Source: JBCCOW01 sp039025855 (GTDB lineage: Bacteria > Planctomycetota > Phycisphaerae > Phycisphaerales > Phycisphaeraceae). Taken from it: 64,000 nucleotides of DNA. The position numbers and the translations under genes are program-made. The notes beneath the pieces were generated by a model. That model was not told the origin of the DNA. It did no database searches and was given only the letters and a program-made list of their open reading frames with translations. Below, piece by piece: positions 34,930 through 43,800 of this stretch. The stretch lies in assembly GCA_039025855.1 (NCBI GenBank), contig JBCCNL010000006.1, forward strand, positions 1-64,000, given 5' to 3'. Numbering within the stretch: the first letter of the stretch is position 1; each line of letters starts with the position of its first letter.

Positions 34930-37900
34930 TTAGCCGACCACTAAACGCGACTCCAGGGCCGTAAGTCGCCCCTGCTCTTCGTCCGTCATCCCCTCCAGGC
35001 GAAATTCGGATCGGATCCGGCCCACCACCACCCGCGCCTCGCTATCGCGGCCAAGTTCGACAAGCACTTCCGCTTTAAACAGCCGCCACTCCACAATCCG
35101 CGGCTGACGCGCCACCGCCCGCTCCAGATACGGCAGCGCCTCCGCCGACAGCCCCCGAGCCACCAGCACCCGCGCGATCGTGTCCAGCACGGCCGGCTGA
35201 CCCGGCATCGCCGCCAGCGCCTCCCGCGCCAACCCCTCCGCACGCTCCAACTCACGCCCCGACAGCATCAACGCCATCGCCAGGTTGTTCTTCGCCGCCA
35301 CATCCTCGCCATTCATCGCCAGCAGCTTCGTAAACGCCTCCACCGCCTTGTCGTACTGCTCGTCCTCCAGCGCCAGGTTCCCATACAGATTCAACGCCAA
35401 CGCCGGCGGCGACTGGCGATCCACCAGCGGACGCAGCAGCAGCACCGCCTTCCGTTCTGCCGCCGCACCCGCGCCTCCCGCCGCCGCGTTCCGCCACGCC
35501 AACGCCTGCGTCAGCACCACGAGTTCATCCGAAGACTCCCCAGCCACCGAAGGCACCGCGTCAATGAACGCCTGCAACACATCGGGCTGCTCAGCAATCA
35601 GCCGAGCCAGCTGGGGCCACGCCTCCCGCCAAGCACCCCCATCCGCCGGCAACGCCGCATAAATCCCGACCACTTCCGACACCCGACCCGCCCGCAACAG
35701 TTCGCCGGCCACCGCACGCGTCACCCGCAGATCACGCCCCGGATCAGACTCCGCCTGCCGCAAGTAACTCCCAAGCCGCGCCCGCAATCCCTCGGTGCCC
35801 TCGGCTTGGGCACGAAGCCCCGCGATCCGAATCAGCACCCGGTTCGCCGGCCAACTGTCCCCCAGACGGTTACGCCACGCCAACGCCAACGCCTGGGCAT
35901 TGCCCAAATCCCCCCGACCCAGCAGCCCAGTCGCCACCGTCGAGAGCAAAACCGTCTGATTCGGCAGCAACATGCTCGCCCGCTGGGCCCGACGCGTCGC
36001 CTCCGGCCACCGCTCCGCCCGCACCAGCCACCCCAGAACCGCCGCCTGCGGCGCCGTCCGACGCGGTGACCGATCCACCTCCACCACCAGCTGGTCAATC
36101 AGGCCCGTCCACTCCGGCGGCGACGCCGACGCCAGACGCACCAGCAGCTCCAGCACCGGGATATCCGCCGCTACCCGCTCCGGAAGGCCCAGCGTCTCCT
36201 GCAACACCGCCGACGCTACCGGGTCCAGCAGCGCCTGCCGCACCAGCTCCGGCCGCGACGCCACCAGCTCAAACCGCTCATCACCGCTCGGCACCTCACC
36301 CGCCACCCGGCTCGCCTCCGCAAACTCACCCTCGTCCAACAACCGCCGGACCAGCTCCAGCCGATACCCCACCTGCGCCGGCGCCGCCCCGACCGCCGCC
36401 CGCAGAGACGCCAACGCATCCGCCTGCCGGCCCAGCAACAACTCCAGACGGGACCGCGTAAACGCACGCTCACCCGCCTCCATCTCGCGCTCGTCCAGCT
36501 CCGCCAGCAACCCTTCCAACCGCTCGGTCGATCCAATCCGAGCCAGCAGCCCCGCGCCCTGCACCAGCTCACTCGAGCTCCCCGCCGCCACCAACACCTC
36601 CGCGATCGCCGACGCCCGGTCCGTCCGACCCGCCTCCACGTAAAGCGACCCAAAGAACGCATCCGCCGGCGTCGGCTCCCCCGCGTCCACATAGTGCCGC
36701 TCCAGCGTCTGGATCGCCCGGTCATACCGCCTACCATCCGAGAAGTTCAACGCCACCACCCGCGCCAAGCCGTACTCATCCACCCGCGGGTTCTCACGCA
36801 CCCGCTCCAAAATCCGTTCCACCATCCGCTCTCGCTCCAGCTGCGTCAGCCGACGCGCGATCGCCAGCACGTTGTCCATATCCGTCGGACGCACCGCCTG
36901 CAGCCGCGACCGCTGCTGCACCTCAACCTCCGGCAGGTTGAACACCGCCGACGCCTGAATCAGCAGCAGCCGGGCCGACATCGGCGCATGCCGCGGGTTC
37001 GACCTCACGATCTCTAGCAGCGTCCGCACCGCCTCGCCCCACTGCTCCGCGTCATCCAGGTAGTGCAACTGATATCGCGCCCCCAGCACCCGCAGCTGTT
37101 CGCTCTCGGTCTCCGAGACCGACCGCGCCCGCTCCAACGCCAGCCGAACCAGCGACGGGTCGTCCCAGACCAGCTCCGAGCCCAGCACCTGCAGCTGCAC
37201 CCGCACGTCCTCGGCATGCGCCGCCGACAACCGGGCCAACAGCTCCCGAGCCGCCGCCCGGTCCGTCGGCCCCATCGTGGTCGCACGCACCAATGCCCAC
37301 CCCGGCTCGCCCGGATTCCCCGACGCTTGACGACGCGACTCAAACCGGCCCAGCGCCTCGTTCAGACCCATCCGCTCTGTGTTCAACGCCAACTCGAGCC
37401 GAGCCAACCGCAGGTCCACCACCCCACCCATCAACGACTCCAGATACCCCGCCGCCCCCGGCAGGCCCTCGGTCACCGCCAACGCCGCCAACTCCCGCCG
37501 GACCCCCTCACCCAAGTCCTCGTCTGCCCACGCTTCCGACACCACCCGCTCCGCCCCCGCCTCGTCCCCCGACGCCAGCTTCAAACGCACCAACAGCGGC
37601 GTCACCCCGGGACTCTCCGCCCGACTGGTCTCCAACGCCGAGACCATCTCCGCCAAACGCTCCGCCGGGATCGACTCCCCACTCCGCAGCGTCGCATCCA
37701 CCAGCACCAGCTGAGCCGGCTGCGAGTCCGGCCGACGCCGAACCGCGTCCTGCGCCCAACGCAGCATCTGATCCGCCTGCCCCGAACGCGAGTAGCTCCG
37801 TGCCAGGTCCAACGCCGGCTCGTGCCAGTACGGTGCCCACCGCGCCGACTCCGAATACGCGCTCCGCGCCACCGTCGTCCGCCCAAGCTGCTCCAGCATC

Positions 37901-39432
37901 CGACCGCGCACCCGCAGCAGGAACGGATCACGCGGCTGCTCCGCCAACGCCGCCTCGATCGTCGCTAACCCCGCCGCAACATCCATCGACCCCTGCCCGG
38001 GCACCGCAAACCCCTGCGTCGATAGCAGCAACAGCCACGCATCCACCAACGCCGAGCCCCGACGCGACGCCAACCCCGACAGCAGCGACCCCACCGCACC
38101 CGCCTGCTCCTCACCTTGGCCCAACGCCAACACCCGCAGACCCACCAGCTCGGCCGGCACCTCCGCCGACGCCGCGTCCAGCCCCTGCGTGGTCGCCAGC
38201 ACCTTCTCCGGCTGACCCAACAGCAACGCCCGCCTCACGTACTCCATCCGCAGCCAGCCCGCGTCGCTCCGCCCGATCTGGCTCTCCAAGAACCCCATCA
38301 CGTCGTTCGTCGCCCGGAGCTGCTCCAGCTGCTGCAGCACCAGACCCATCTCTTCCGACGTCAAGTCCAGCTCAGCCGTGCTCCGCAGCAGCTCCAGCGA
38401 CTGCTGCCCGTACCGCTCCACCGCCTCGCGGTCCTGACGCACCGCCGCACGCCGTGCCGCCGCCTGGCTCGCTGCCGCGTACATCACCCGGTTCATCGCC
38501 ACGTCCGGACGCGCCTCAAACAGACGCTTCGCGTGACGGGCATACGACTCCGGGTCCCGGTTCAGCTGTTCCGCAAGCTGCAGATACAACTGCTGCGCAT
38601 CCAGGTTCGACGCCGACTCCTTCACGCACGTTTCCGCCCAGAAAATCGCGTCCTCCAGGTCACCCTTCCGCTGGTACGCCCGGGCCTTGACCAGCATCGC
38701 CGCGTCGCGGATGTCCTCCGGCAACACCTCCGCGTTCAACACGCTGTCCGCCAACGCGATCGCCTCGTCCAGCCGGCGTTCCCGCATCATCAGCTGCGTC
38801 ACCACGTTGAACGCATACGTGTCCCGGGGGTACACGCCAAACAGCACCGCCGCCTGGGTCTCCGCGTCCTTGTAAAACGCCGGGTCCGCTCGTGCCAACT
38901 GCAGCAACACACTCGTCAGCCCCCGCCGCGCTTGGTGATCATCGTTGTCCAGCTCCAGCACCTGCTGCAGCGTCACCCGCGCCTCGTGCAGCGTCTCCAG
39001 GCTCACCGCACGCGACTGCAGCCGCGACATCCCCAGCCGGAACAACGCGCTGCTGTCGTCAGGCCGCCGAGCCACATAGTCCCCCAACAGCGCCGCCGCG
39101 GTCGCATAATCGCGCTCGTCATAGGCCACGAACCCGTTCTCACGCAGGTCCCGCGTCTCCAGACGCCACTCCCCGTAACGCCACGCCGCAAACCCGCCGA
39201 CCCCGCAAGCCACCCCCACCACCAACCCGACCACCAGGGCCAGCCGCCAGTTCTCGGTCACCCACCCCTTGAGCCCACGACGCCGACGACGCCCCGACGA
39301 AGCAGTGTCCGAGGTCTCCCCATCCGCCAACACCGACATCGCTGCACCCGTTCCAGGCACCTCGGCCACGGGCTCCGCCTCCGCCCGCTCGCGCGCCGAC
39401 ACCGGCTCGGGTTTCACCGGGACGCGACTCAT
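34930..39432 (-). CDS. Giant membrane-anchored TPR protein of the exosortase locus
   Basis: A 1500-residue protein. A cytoplasmic N-terminal stretch (1-60) ending in a basic RRRRRGLKGW is followed by one membrane helix (about 63-84). The remaining about 1400 residues are predicted to lie outside the inner membrane and are almost all tetratricopeptide-like helical pairs (for example FVAYDERDYATAAALLGDYV, and LALNLYGNLALEDEQYDKAVEAF near the end). Large TPR proteins of this kind (PrsT type) accompany exosortases in exopolysaccharide loci, though those are usually lipoproteins; here the anchor is a helix. A role as a periplasmic assembly scaffold is inferred. The ATG overlaps the exosortase stop (ATGA, 39429-39432). 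Confidence 0.85.
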   Translation of the reverse strand: MSRVPVKPEPVSARERAEAEPVAEVPGTGAAMSVLADGETSDTASSGRRRRRGLKGWVTENWRLALVVGLVVGVACGVGGFAAWRYGEWRLETRDLRENGFVAYDERDYATAAALLGDYVARRPDDSSALFRLGMSRLQSRAVSLETLHEARVTLQQVLELDNDDHQARRGLTSVLLQLARADPAFYKDAETQAAVLFGVYPRDTYAFNVVTQLMMRERRLDEAIALADSVLNAEVLPEDIRDAAMLVKARAYQRKGDLEDAIFWAETCVKESASNLDAQQLYLQLAEQLNRDPESYARHAKRLFEARPDVAMNRVMYAAASQAAARRAAVRQDREAVERYGQQSLELLRSTAELDLTSEEMGLVLQQLEQLRATNDVMGFLESQIGRSDAGWLRMEYVRRALLLGQPEKVLATTQGLDAASAEVPAELVGLRVLALGQGEEQAGAVGSLLSGLASRRGSALVDAWLLLLSTQGFAVPGQGSMDVAAGLATIEAALAEQPRDPFLLRVRGRMLEQLGRTTVARSAYSESARWAPYWHEPALDLARSYSRSGQADQMLRWAQDAVRRRPDSQPAQLVLVDATLRSGESIPAERLAEMVSALETSRAESPGVTPLLVRLKLASGDEAGAERVVSEAWADEDLGEGVRRELAALAVTEGLPGAAGYLESLMGGVVDLRLARLELALNTERMGLNEALGRFESRRQASGNPGEPGWALVRATTMGPTDRAAARELLARLSAAHAEDVRVQLQVLGSELVWDDPSLVRLALERARSVSETESEQLRVLGARYQLHYLDDAEQWGEAVRTLLEIVRSNPRHAPMSARLLLIQASAVFNLPEVEVQQRSRLQAVRPTDMDNVLAIARRLTQLERERMVERILERVRENPRVDEYGLARVVALNFSDGRRYDRAIQTLERHYVDAGEPTPADAFFGSLYVEAGRTDRASAIAEVLVAAGSSSELVQGAGLLARIGSTERLEGLLAELDEREMEAGERAFTRSRLELLLGRQADALASLRAAVGAAPAQVGYRLELVRRLLDEGEFAEASRVAGEVPSGDERFELVASRPELVRQALLDPVASAVLQETLGLPERVAADIPVLELLVRLASASPPEWTGLIDQLVVEVDRSPRRTAPQAAVLGWLVRAERWPEATRRAQRASMLLPNQTVLLSTVATGLLGRGDLGNAQALALAWRNRLGDSWPANRVLIRIAGLRAQAEGTEGLRARLGSYLRQAESDPGRDLRVTRAVAGELLRAGRVSEVVGIYAALPADGGAWREAWPQLARLIAEQPDVLQAFIDAVPSVAGESSDELVVLTQALAWRNAAAGGAGAAAERKAVLLLRPLVDRQSPPALALNLYGNLALEDEQYDKAVEAFTKLLAMNGEDVAAKNNLAMALMLSGRELERAEGLAREALAAMPGQPAVLDTIARVLVARGLSAEALPYLERAVARQPRIVEWRLFKAEVLVELGRDSEARVVVGRIRSEFRLEGMTDEEQGRLTALESRLVVG

Positions 39433-41021
39433 GACAGGATCCCCGACTGAATCACCTCAAACGCGTCCCAGCTCTGCTCCAGGAACGACTCCACGATCCG
39501 CTCCCGCTCCTGCTCCGAAAACCGCATGTCGAACACCAACTGCACCTGGGCCACCCCAAAACGGTCCAGCCACGGCAGCTTCGCCCGCTCCCGGATCGCC
39601 TCGTTCTCCACCGAAAACCCGCCGCTGGGCATCACATAAAAATTCGCCACATGCAGCTGCACCATCCGCCCCTGAACCATCCGCCTGAATACGTACTTCG
39701 TCCCCGACACATCGCCCCGCTCCGCGCTCCACGACCGGCCCTCTGAACCCCCCAGGTGCCAGCCGCTGTTCGGGTAACAGACCGGCGGCGAGTGCATCCC
39801 CATGTCCCGGGCGTACGCACAGTGGATCAGCGACGCCTTGAACGCCTTGCCCGTCGCCTTGTCCCGGAACTCGACGCTGTACACCGCGTTCGGCTTAAGC
39901 TCCTCCTCCGCCGGTGCCGTCAACGGCACGTACGTCCCCTGCCACGGGCCAAACGCCATCGGCAACCCGTCCACCGCCAGCCGGACCCGCTCGTGGTACG
40001 CCGCCGCCTCCCGCGATTCCGTCGGCGAATAGATCACGCCACCCATCCCCACCAGCATCGCCACGCTCACCGCCACCGCCGCCCAGCCCCCACCACCAAA
40101 GCCCAGTCCGCCCACCGACCGAGGCTCCACACCCGCCCGCTTCGGTGCCACCACCCGCGCCACCACCACCCGCACACGCGCCCACTGCAGCACGCTCACG
40201 ATCCCCAGGCACATCACGATCGCCACCCCAAACGCCACAAACCCCAGCCAGTCGTGCAACGCGTCCGCCAGCCCCTTGTCGCCATGCCCGTACGCCAGCG
40301 TCACCGGCACCACCCGGAACAGATTGCACACCATCGCGATCAGCGGTGCCGCCACCACCAGCAGCACCCGCACAAACCACCGGTAACGCCGGATGAACAC
40401 CATCGTGTAGATCAGCACCGACAACGCGAACACCGACCGCATCCCGCTGCACGCCTCCGCCACGTTCACCGACTCCCCGTTGATGCTCAGCAGGTTCCCG
40501 TCCCGAACCACCGGCACCCCGAAGAGATTCAGCAGCTCCGTCGTCGTGATCGACGCCACCTTCTGCATCGGCTGCGAAATGTGGTGATCCGCCACCGCCG
40601 GCATCGGCACCACAAACAGCATCAGCACCGCCGCCGGGAGCGCCGCCCACAACACCCCCCCGCCAAACGCCAAAGCCACCGCACCCAGCCCCATCACCAC
40701 CGGGCTCGCGTACCAGAACGAGTCAAAACCCATCCAGTAACTCCCCACGTACATCCCCAGCCCCAACACCATCAGACCCAACCCCACCCCACGCCACCGC
40801 GGCATTCCCGCCGCCAACGCAATATCCTGCCGACGCACCCACGCCAACACCCCCGCAAGCAACGGCACCGCCAGCACATACGAGCTGTTGTCATCCGTCC
40901 ACCCGATCCGCACAATCTCCGAGATCGGCCGCCACCCGACCATCAACACCAACCCCAACAGCACCGCCAACACCCCCCAGGGCATCAGCCGTTCACTACT
41001 GGTTGTCGTTCTCGACTCCAT
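39429..41021 (-). CDS. Exosortase fused to an EpsI domain
   Basis: A 530-residue protein (from ATG 41021; a GTG at 41030 would add three). The N-terminal about 285 residues are an exosortase with about eight helices and the catalytic triad: Cys191 in EACSGMRS, Arg236 in NLFRVV and His256 in LHDWLGF. A further helix (about 315-330) leads to a periplasmic EpsI-type domain (about 335-530) with the conserved MGMHSPPVCYPNSGW segment. Exosortases cleave PEP-CTERM tails and attach proteins to the cell surface; the fusion with EpsI is seen in some exosortase subfamilies. It is the first gene of the minus-strand locus; the PEP-CTERM protein at 51473 is a candidate substrate. Confidence 0.92.
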   Translation of the reverse strand: MESRTTTSSERLMPWGVLAVLLGLVLMVGWRPISEIVRIGWTDDNSSYVLAVPLLAGVLAWVRRQDIALAAGMPRWRGVGLGLMVLGLGMYVGSYWMGFDSFWYASPVVMGLGAVALAFGGGVLWAALPAAVLMLFVVPMPAVADHHISQPMQKVASITTTELLNLFGVPVVRDGNLLSINGESVNVAEACSGMRSVFALSVLIYTMVFIRRYRWFVRVLLVVAAPLIAMVCNLFRVVPVTLAYGHGDKGLADALHDWLGFVAFGVAIVMCLGIVSVLQWARVRVVVARVVAPKRAGVEPRSVGGLGFGGGGWAAVAVSVAMLVGMGGVIYSPTESREAAAYHERVRLAVDGLPMAFGPWQGTYVPLTAPAEEELKPNAVYSVEFRDKATGKAFKASLIHCAYARDMGMHSPPVCYPNSGWHLGGSEGRSWSAERGDVSGTKYVFRRMVQGRMVQLHVANFYVMPSGGFSVENEAIRERAKLPWLDRFGVAQVQLVFDMRFSEQERERIVESFLEQSWDAFEVIQSGILS

Positions 41022-41146
41022 CTCGGACACACACCGCGAGGATCAATTCTCGCATCTTTAATAAAGACGCCCAACGCGGGCCCCTCTTCCTCAAACAAAC
41101 CCCATACAGGCTTCCCGGTCAACCTGTCAGCCGAATAATAAGTCAT
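40985..41146 (-). CDS. Possible short upstream ORF
   Basis: A 53-residue frame starts at ATG 41146 (MTYYSADRLTGKPVWGLFEEEG), seven bases after a G-rich GCGGGGG that could act as a ribosome binding site, and ends inside the exosortase gene in another frame, overlapping its start by about 37 bases. The first 40 residues have a protein-like composition; the end is Arg-rich. It might be a small leader peptide, or chance. No family recognised. Confidence 0.2.
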   Translation of the reverse strand: MTYYSADRLTGKPVWGLFEEEGPALGVFIKDARIDPRGVCPRWSRERQPVVNG

Positions 41147-41578
41147 AAACGAACCCCCGCAATGACTTGTTCGTGATTGTTCGTGAAGACGGATCGCCCG
41201 TAATCCTGTCCCAAACCCGAACCCACAACTACGCCCGCAACGCCCATCGCCGCTCAAAGCCCGCCTCGACCATCAAAAACTGCTTTCAACCGCTCAGCGA
41301 TCCAGAAGAAACAGCAAACTCTCCATCGCTGTGTCGCACAGTTGGCACACTGGGCGCTGTGCGCACGATCCTCGCGTTTATAAACACCTTCAACGGGCTT
41401 CCGAGGACTGCTGGCAAACCAGTCGGCACACAAACTGTCGGCCAACGCGTCAATACCGTTTCCGTTTCAAGTGTTTCACAAATCCCGACTTCCGGCCTCC
41501 GCTCTCGCTCGCCGCAGCAGGCTTGTGTGCGCTACGTACCCTGACCGCGTTCGTCACACCAAGCCCAGGAACACACCC
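41031..41578. promoter_or_regulatory. Divergent control region between exosortase and lipoprotein genes
   Basis: 548 bases separate the two divergent starts, the longest gene-free divergent stretch in the window. It is richer in A and T than the coding DNA and holds a perfect tandem 10-bp repeat (41167-41186). Apart from the doubtful short frame at 40985-41146 no gene is supported. It should hold the promoter of the exosortase-led locus. Confidence 0.55.
41167..41186. repeat. Perfect tandem 10-bp repeat, probable regulator site
   Basis: TTGTTCGTGA occurs twice head to tail with no spacer (41167-41176 and 41177-41186), placing the two copies one helical turn apart. A related GTTCGTT core occurs in inverted orientation at 41148-41154. 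This is the layout of response-regulator or activator half-sites. Confidence 0.6.
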
Positions 41579-42973
41579 ATGCGATGCACCCCACACGGCT
41601 TCATCCCTCTGCTCTGCCTCTGCACACTCACCCTGACCAGCTTCCCGGGCTGCGAGGCCATCGCCCGCCACAAACGCGACGCCAAGCTCCAACGCGTCGC
41701 CTCCGACTGGAACACGACCATCCGCGCCAGCCAGGTCATCCCCGTCTACCCCACCACCGAAGACCTCCAGCCCGGCGACATCTTCCTCGTCACCGCCACC
41801 GTCAACGACCAGCACAAACAGTGGAAGTCCGGGAAGTTCCTCCCCCTCGATAACCACCTCGGCCGTATCCAACCCAGCGGCTACCGCGACTTCTACGCCA
41901 ACTCCTTCCTCCACCCCAGCGCCACCCAGCCCACCCTGCCCCACGACTGGCTACTGCCCTCCGACGGCCAGCAACCCAAGCCCGCCCAAGACCCCCGAAA
42001 CGCCCTGGCCTGGCAGAAAGCCCCCATGGCCTTCTTCCCGTCCTATTCCTTCGAGACCACCGTCGGCGGCGGCGCCAACACCGCCTTCCCCATCTCGGGC
42101 GTCCCCGTCGGCCTCAGCCTCCTCGGCACCGGCACCGCCACCGTCACCGTCCAGATCAAGGACGCCCGAACCTTCGGCGTCGATCTCATCTCCCTGTACA
42201 ACGACCTCGTCCCCTCCTGGGAAATCACCAACCAGAAGCTCCTGAGCCAATTCAAGTCGGGCACTAATGAGGAAGACAAGCGCTACATCCGTGTCATCAC
42301 CCGCGTCTACCTCGCCCGGGAACTGCAGGTCGGCATCAGCCAAGCCAGCGTCGAGTCCGCCGCGATCTCCGCCGGGGTACCCAAACCCGTCAACCTCCTA
42401 CTGCCCAAGAAGCCTGACGCCAACGATGACGATGACGAGAACAAGGCCACTGTCGCCGCCACTCAACCCATCACCAGTTACACCCAGAACATCGCCGCCC
42501 TCAACCAGATAATCAACGGCCTCGCCCCCGCCGGCGAAGCCCTCGACAAAGCCCTGCCCGGCGGCTCCCTCAAGGTCGTCGCCGCGTCCTCCGGCTCCAT
42601 CAGCCTCAAAGAAACCTTCGCCCGCCCCGTCGTCATCGGGTACCTCGGCTTCGATATGGAGATCCTCCAGAACGGACGCCTCGGCAGCCCCATCCCGACC
42701 CTCGCCGTCGTCCGCGACAGCCAGCCCCCCAGTTCCTCTCTCCAAGCCATCCCCCCCGAGTCACAGATCGTCAACCAAGCCCTGACCAAGCTCCTTGACG
42801 ACGGCAACATCCCGAAAGTCCGCCCGCTGCTGGCCCAGCCCTTCGACGACCTCAGCGACGAGCAAAAAACCACCTTCGGCATACTCATCGGCATCGGCGA
42901 AGCCGATCCCGGCGATCCCAACCGCGACCAAGCCGTCCACGCCATCCTCCGCCGTTACTTCGAGGGCAAATAG
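41579..42973 (+). CDS. Putative lipoprotein of unknown function
   Basis: A 464-residue protein. The N terminus is basic, then hydrophobic (GFIPLLCLCTLTLTSF) and reaches PGC at Cys25, a weak lipobox since the -3 residue is Phe. The mature part is mixed alpha/beta with YSFETTVGGGANTAFP and GTATVTVQIKDARTFGVDL in the middle and an acidic loop DANDDDDENK near 315. No family recognised. Start at ATG 41579, chosen for the signal sequence; the frame upstream to 41471 is not protein-like. It is followed 12 bases later by a small gene in the same direction, so the two are probably co-transcribed. Confidence 0.75.
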   Translation: MRCTPHGFIPLLCLCTLTLTSFPGCEAIARHKRDAKLQRVASDWNTTIRASQVIPVYPTTEDLQPGDIFLVTATVNDQHKQWKSGKFLPLDNHLGRIQPSGYRDFYANSFLHPSATQPTLPHDWLLPSDGQQPKPAQDPRNALAWQKAPMAFFPSYSFETTVGGGANTAFPISGVPVGLSLLGTGTATVTVQIKDARTFGVDLISLYNDLVPSWEITNQKLLSQFKSGTNEEDKRYIRVITRVYLARELQVGISQASVESAAISAGVPKPVNLLLPKKPDANDDDDENKATVAATQPITSYTQNIAALNQIINGLAPAGEALDKALPGGSLKVVAASSGSISLKETFARPVVIGYLGFDMEILQNGRLGSPIPTLAVVRDSQPPSSSLQAIPPESQIVNQALTKLLDDGNIPKVRPLLAQPFDDLSDEQKTTFGILIGIGEADPGDPNRDQAVHAILRRYFEGK

Positions 42974-42984
42974 AAAGAATCCGC

Positions 42985-43365
42985 ATGGCCTACGCCTACT
43001 CCACCTACATCCAGCCCTTCCCCCGCTCCCAGCAGGAGGTCCGCCGGACCAATCAGCACCTCAACCAGACCTACGGCACCGCCGGCTGGACCATGGTGAG
43101 CGTCACCCCCACCGCCGACGGCAAGCAGCTTGTCTACGCCTTCCAAAAAGCCTACGCCGGCGTCACCGCCAACCCCGCAGCCGCCCCAGCGATCGTCAAC
43201 GAGCCACCCCCGCTCGACCCGCTCGGGCAGCCCGACCTGCTCGACGAACTCGACACCGCCCTCAGCCCCATCCGCCCCACCCGCCCCACCAAAAAGAAGG
43301 CGACGAAAAAGAAGGCCAGCAAGAAAAAGATACTTAAGAAAAAGGCGAAAAAGCAGCCCGGCTGA
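42985..43365 (+). CDS. Small protein with lysine-rich tail
   Basis: A 126-residue protein. The first 65 residues (EVRRTNQHLNQTYGTAGWTMVSVTPTADGKQLVYAFQKA) have the short beta-alpha-beta look of DUF4177-type domains; that match is only by eye. A Pro-rich linker follows, and the last about 28 residues are Lys/Ala repeats (TKKKATKKKASKKK type) like the tails of nucleic-acid-binding proteins. It may bind DNA, RNA or an acidic polymer; no function can be assigned. Lies just upstream of the tRNA gene. Confidence 0.65.
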   Translation: MAYAYSTYIQPFPRSQQEVRRTNQHLNQTYGTAGWTMVSVTPTADGKQLVYAFQKAYAGVTANPAAAPAIVNEPPPLDPLGQPDLLDELDTALSPIRPTRPTKKKATKKKASKKKILKKKAKKQPG

Positions 43366-43417
43366 CCACGCGCTGCCACACTTGCCCCACCCACCGGCGA
43401 CCCTCGACTCCACCAGT

Positions 43418-43423
43418 TACAAT
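43418..43423 (+). promoter_or_regulatory. Possible -10 element for the tRNA gene
   Basis: TACAAT lies 10 bases before the tRNA start, the right distance for a -10 box. The -35 region upstream is not recognisable. Confidence 0.35.
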
Positions 43424-43433
43424 GTGACACGCT

Positions 43434-43506
<73 letters not shown>

Positions 43507-43800
43507 TTCAAGTAGACAACCCGGCGAACGCGATTGAGCATACCTGCCATTATCTGCGGGGGGGGGCCAAAGATCGAAGATCCATCTGGTCGCTGGCCAG
43601 CATCCGCTTCAGGCCCCAATACCTTGTATGGCCACAGGCGGTAGTCACGTCCTTCGTATCAATTGCACAGGCCATCAGGGCAAGTCGGCCGTAACACTCC
43701 ACGACAACGCTTTGTTGTGGGGCAGACGGCACTGACACCACCCGACAGTAAGACCCATTGGCCGACCAAAAAGAACACCCCGCGTAAGGCTCTTCGCGGA
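43507..43800. other. Gene-free stretch after the tRNA
   Basis: 294 bases between the tRNA and the stop of the minus-strand lectin-like gene. It holds a run of nine G (43558-43566) and short frames without protein character. No attachment-site duplication of the tRNA end was seen within the window. Confidence 0.4.

Noticed and set aside
39756..41138. 460-codon plus-strand frame over the exosortase
   Set aside because: His/Arg/Pro-rich shadow of a gene whose catalytic triad is readable on the other strand.
41342..41358. Sigma54-like element (TTGGCAC with GG and GC ten bases apart)
   Set aside because: The -24 half is good but the -12 half reads GCGCT, and no other sigma54 element was found near related genes; too weak to call.
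41254..41445. 63-codon minus-strand frame in the divergent region
   Set aside because: No ribosome binding site and a Cys/Trp/Arg-rich composition; likely chance.
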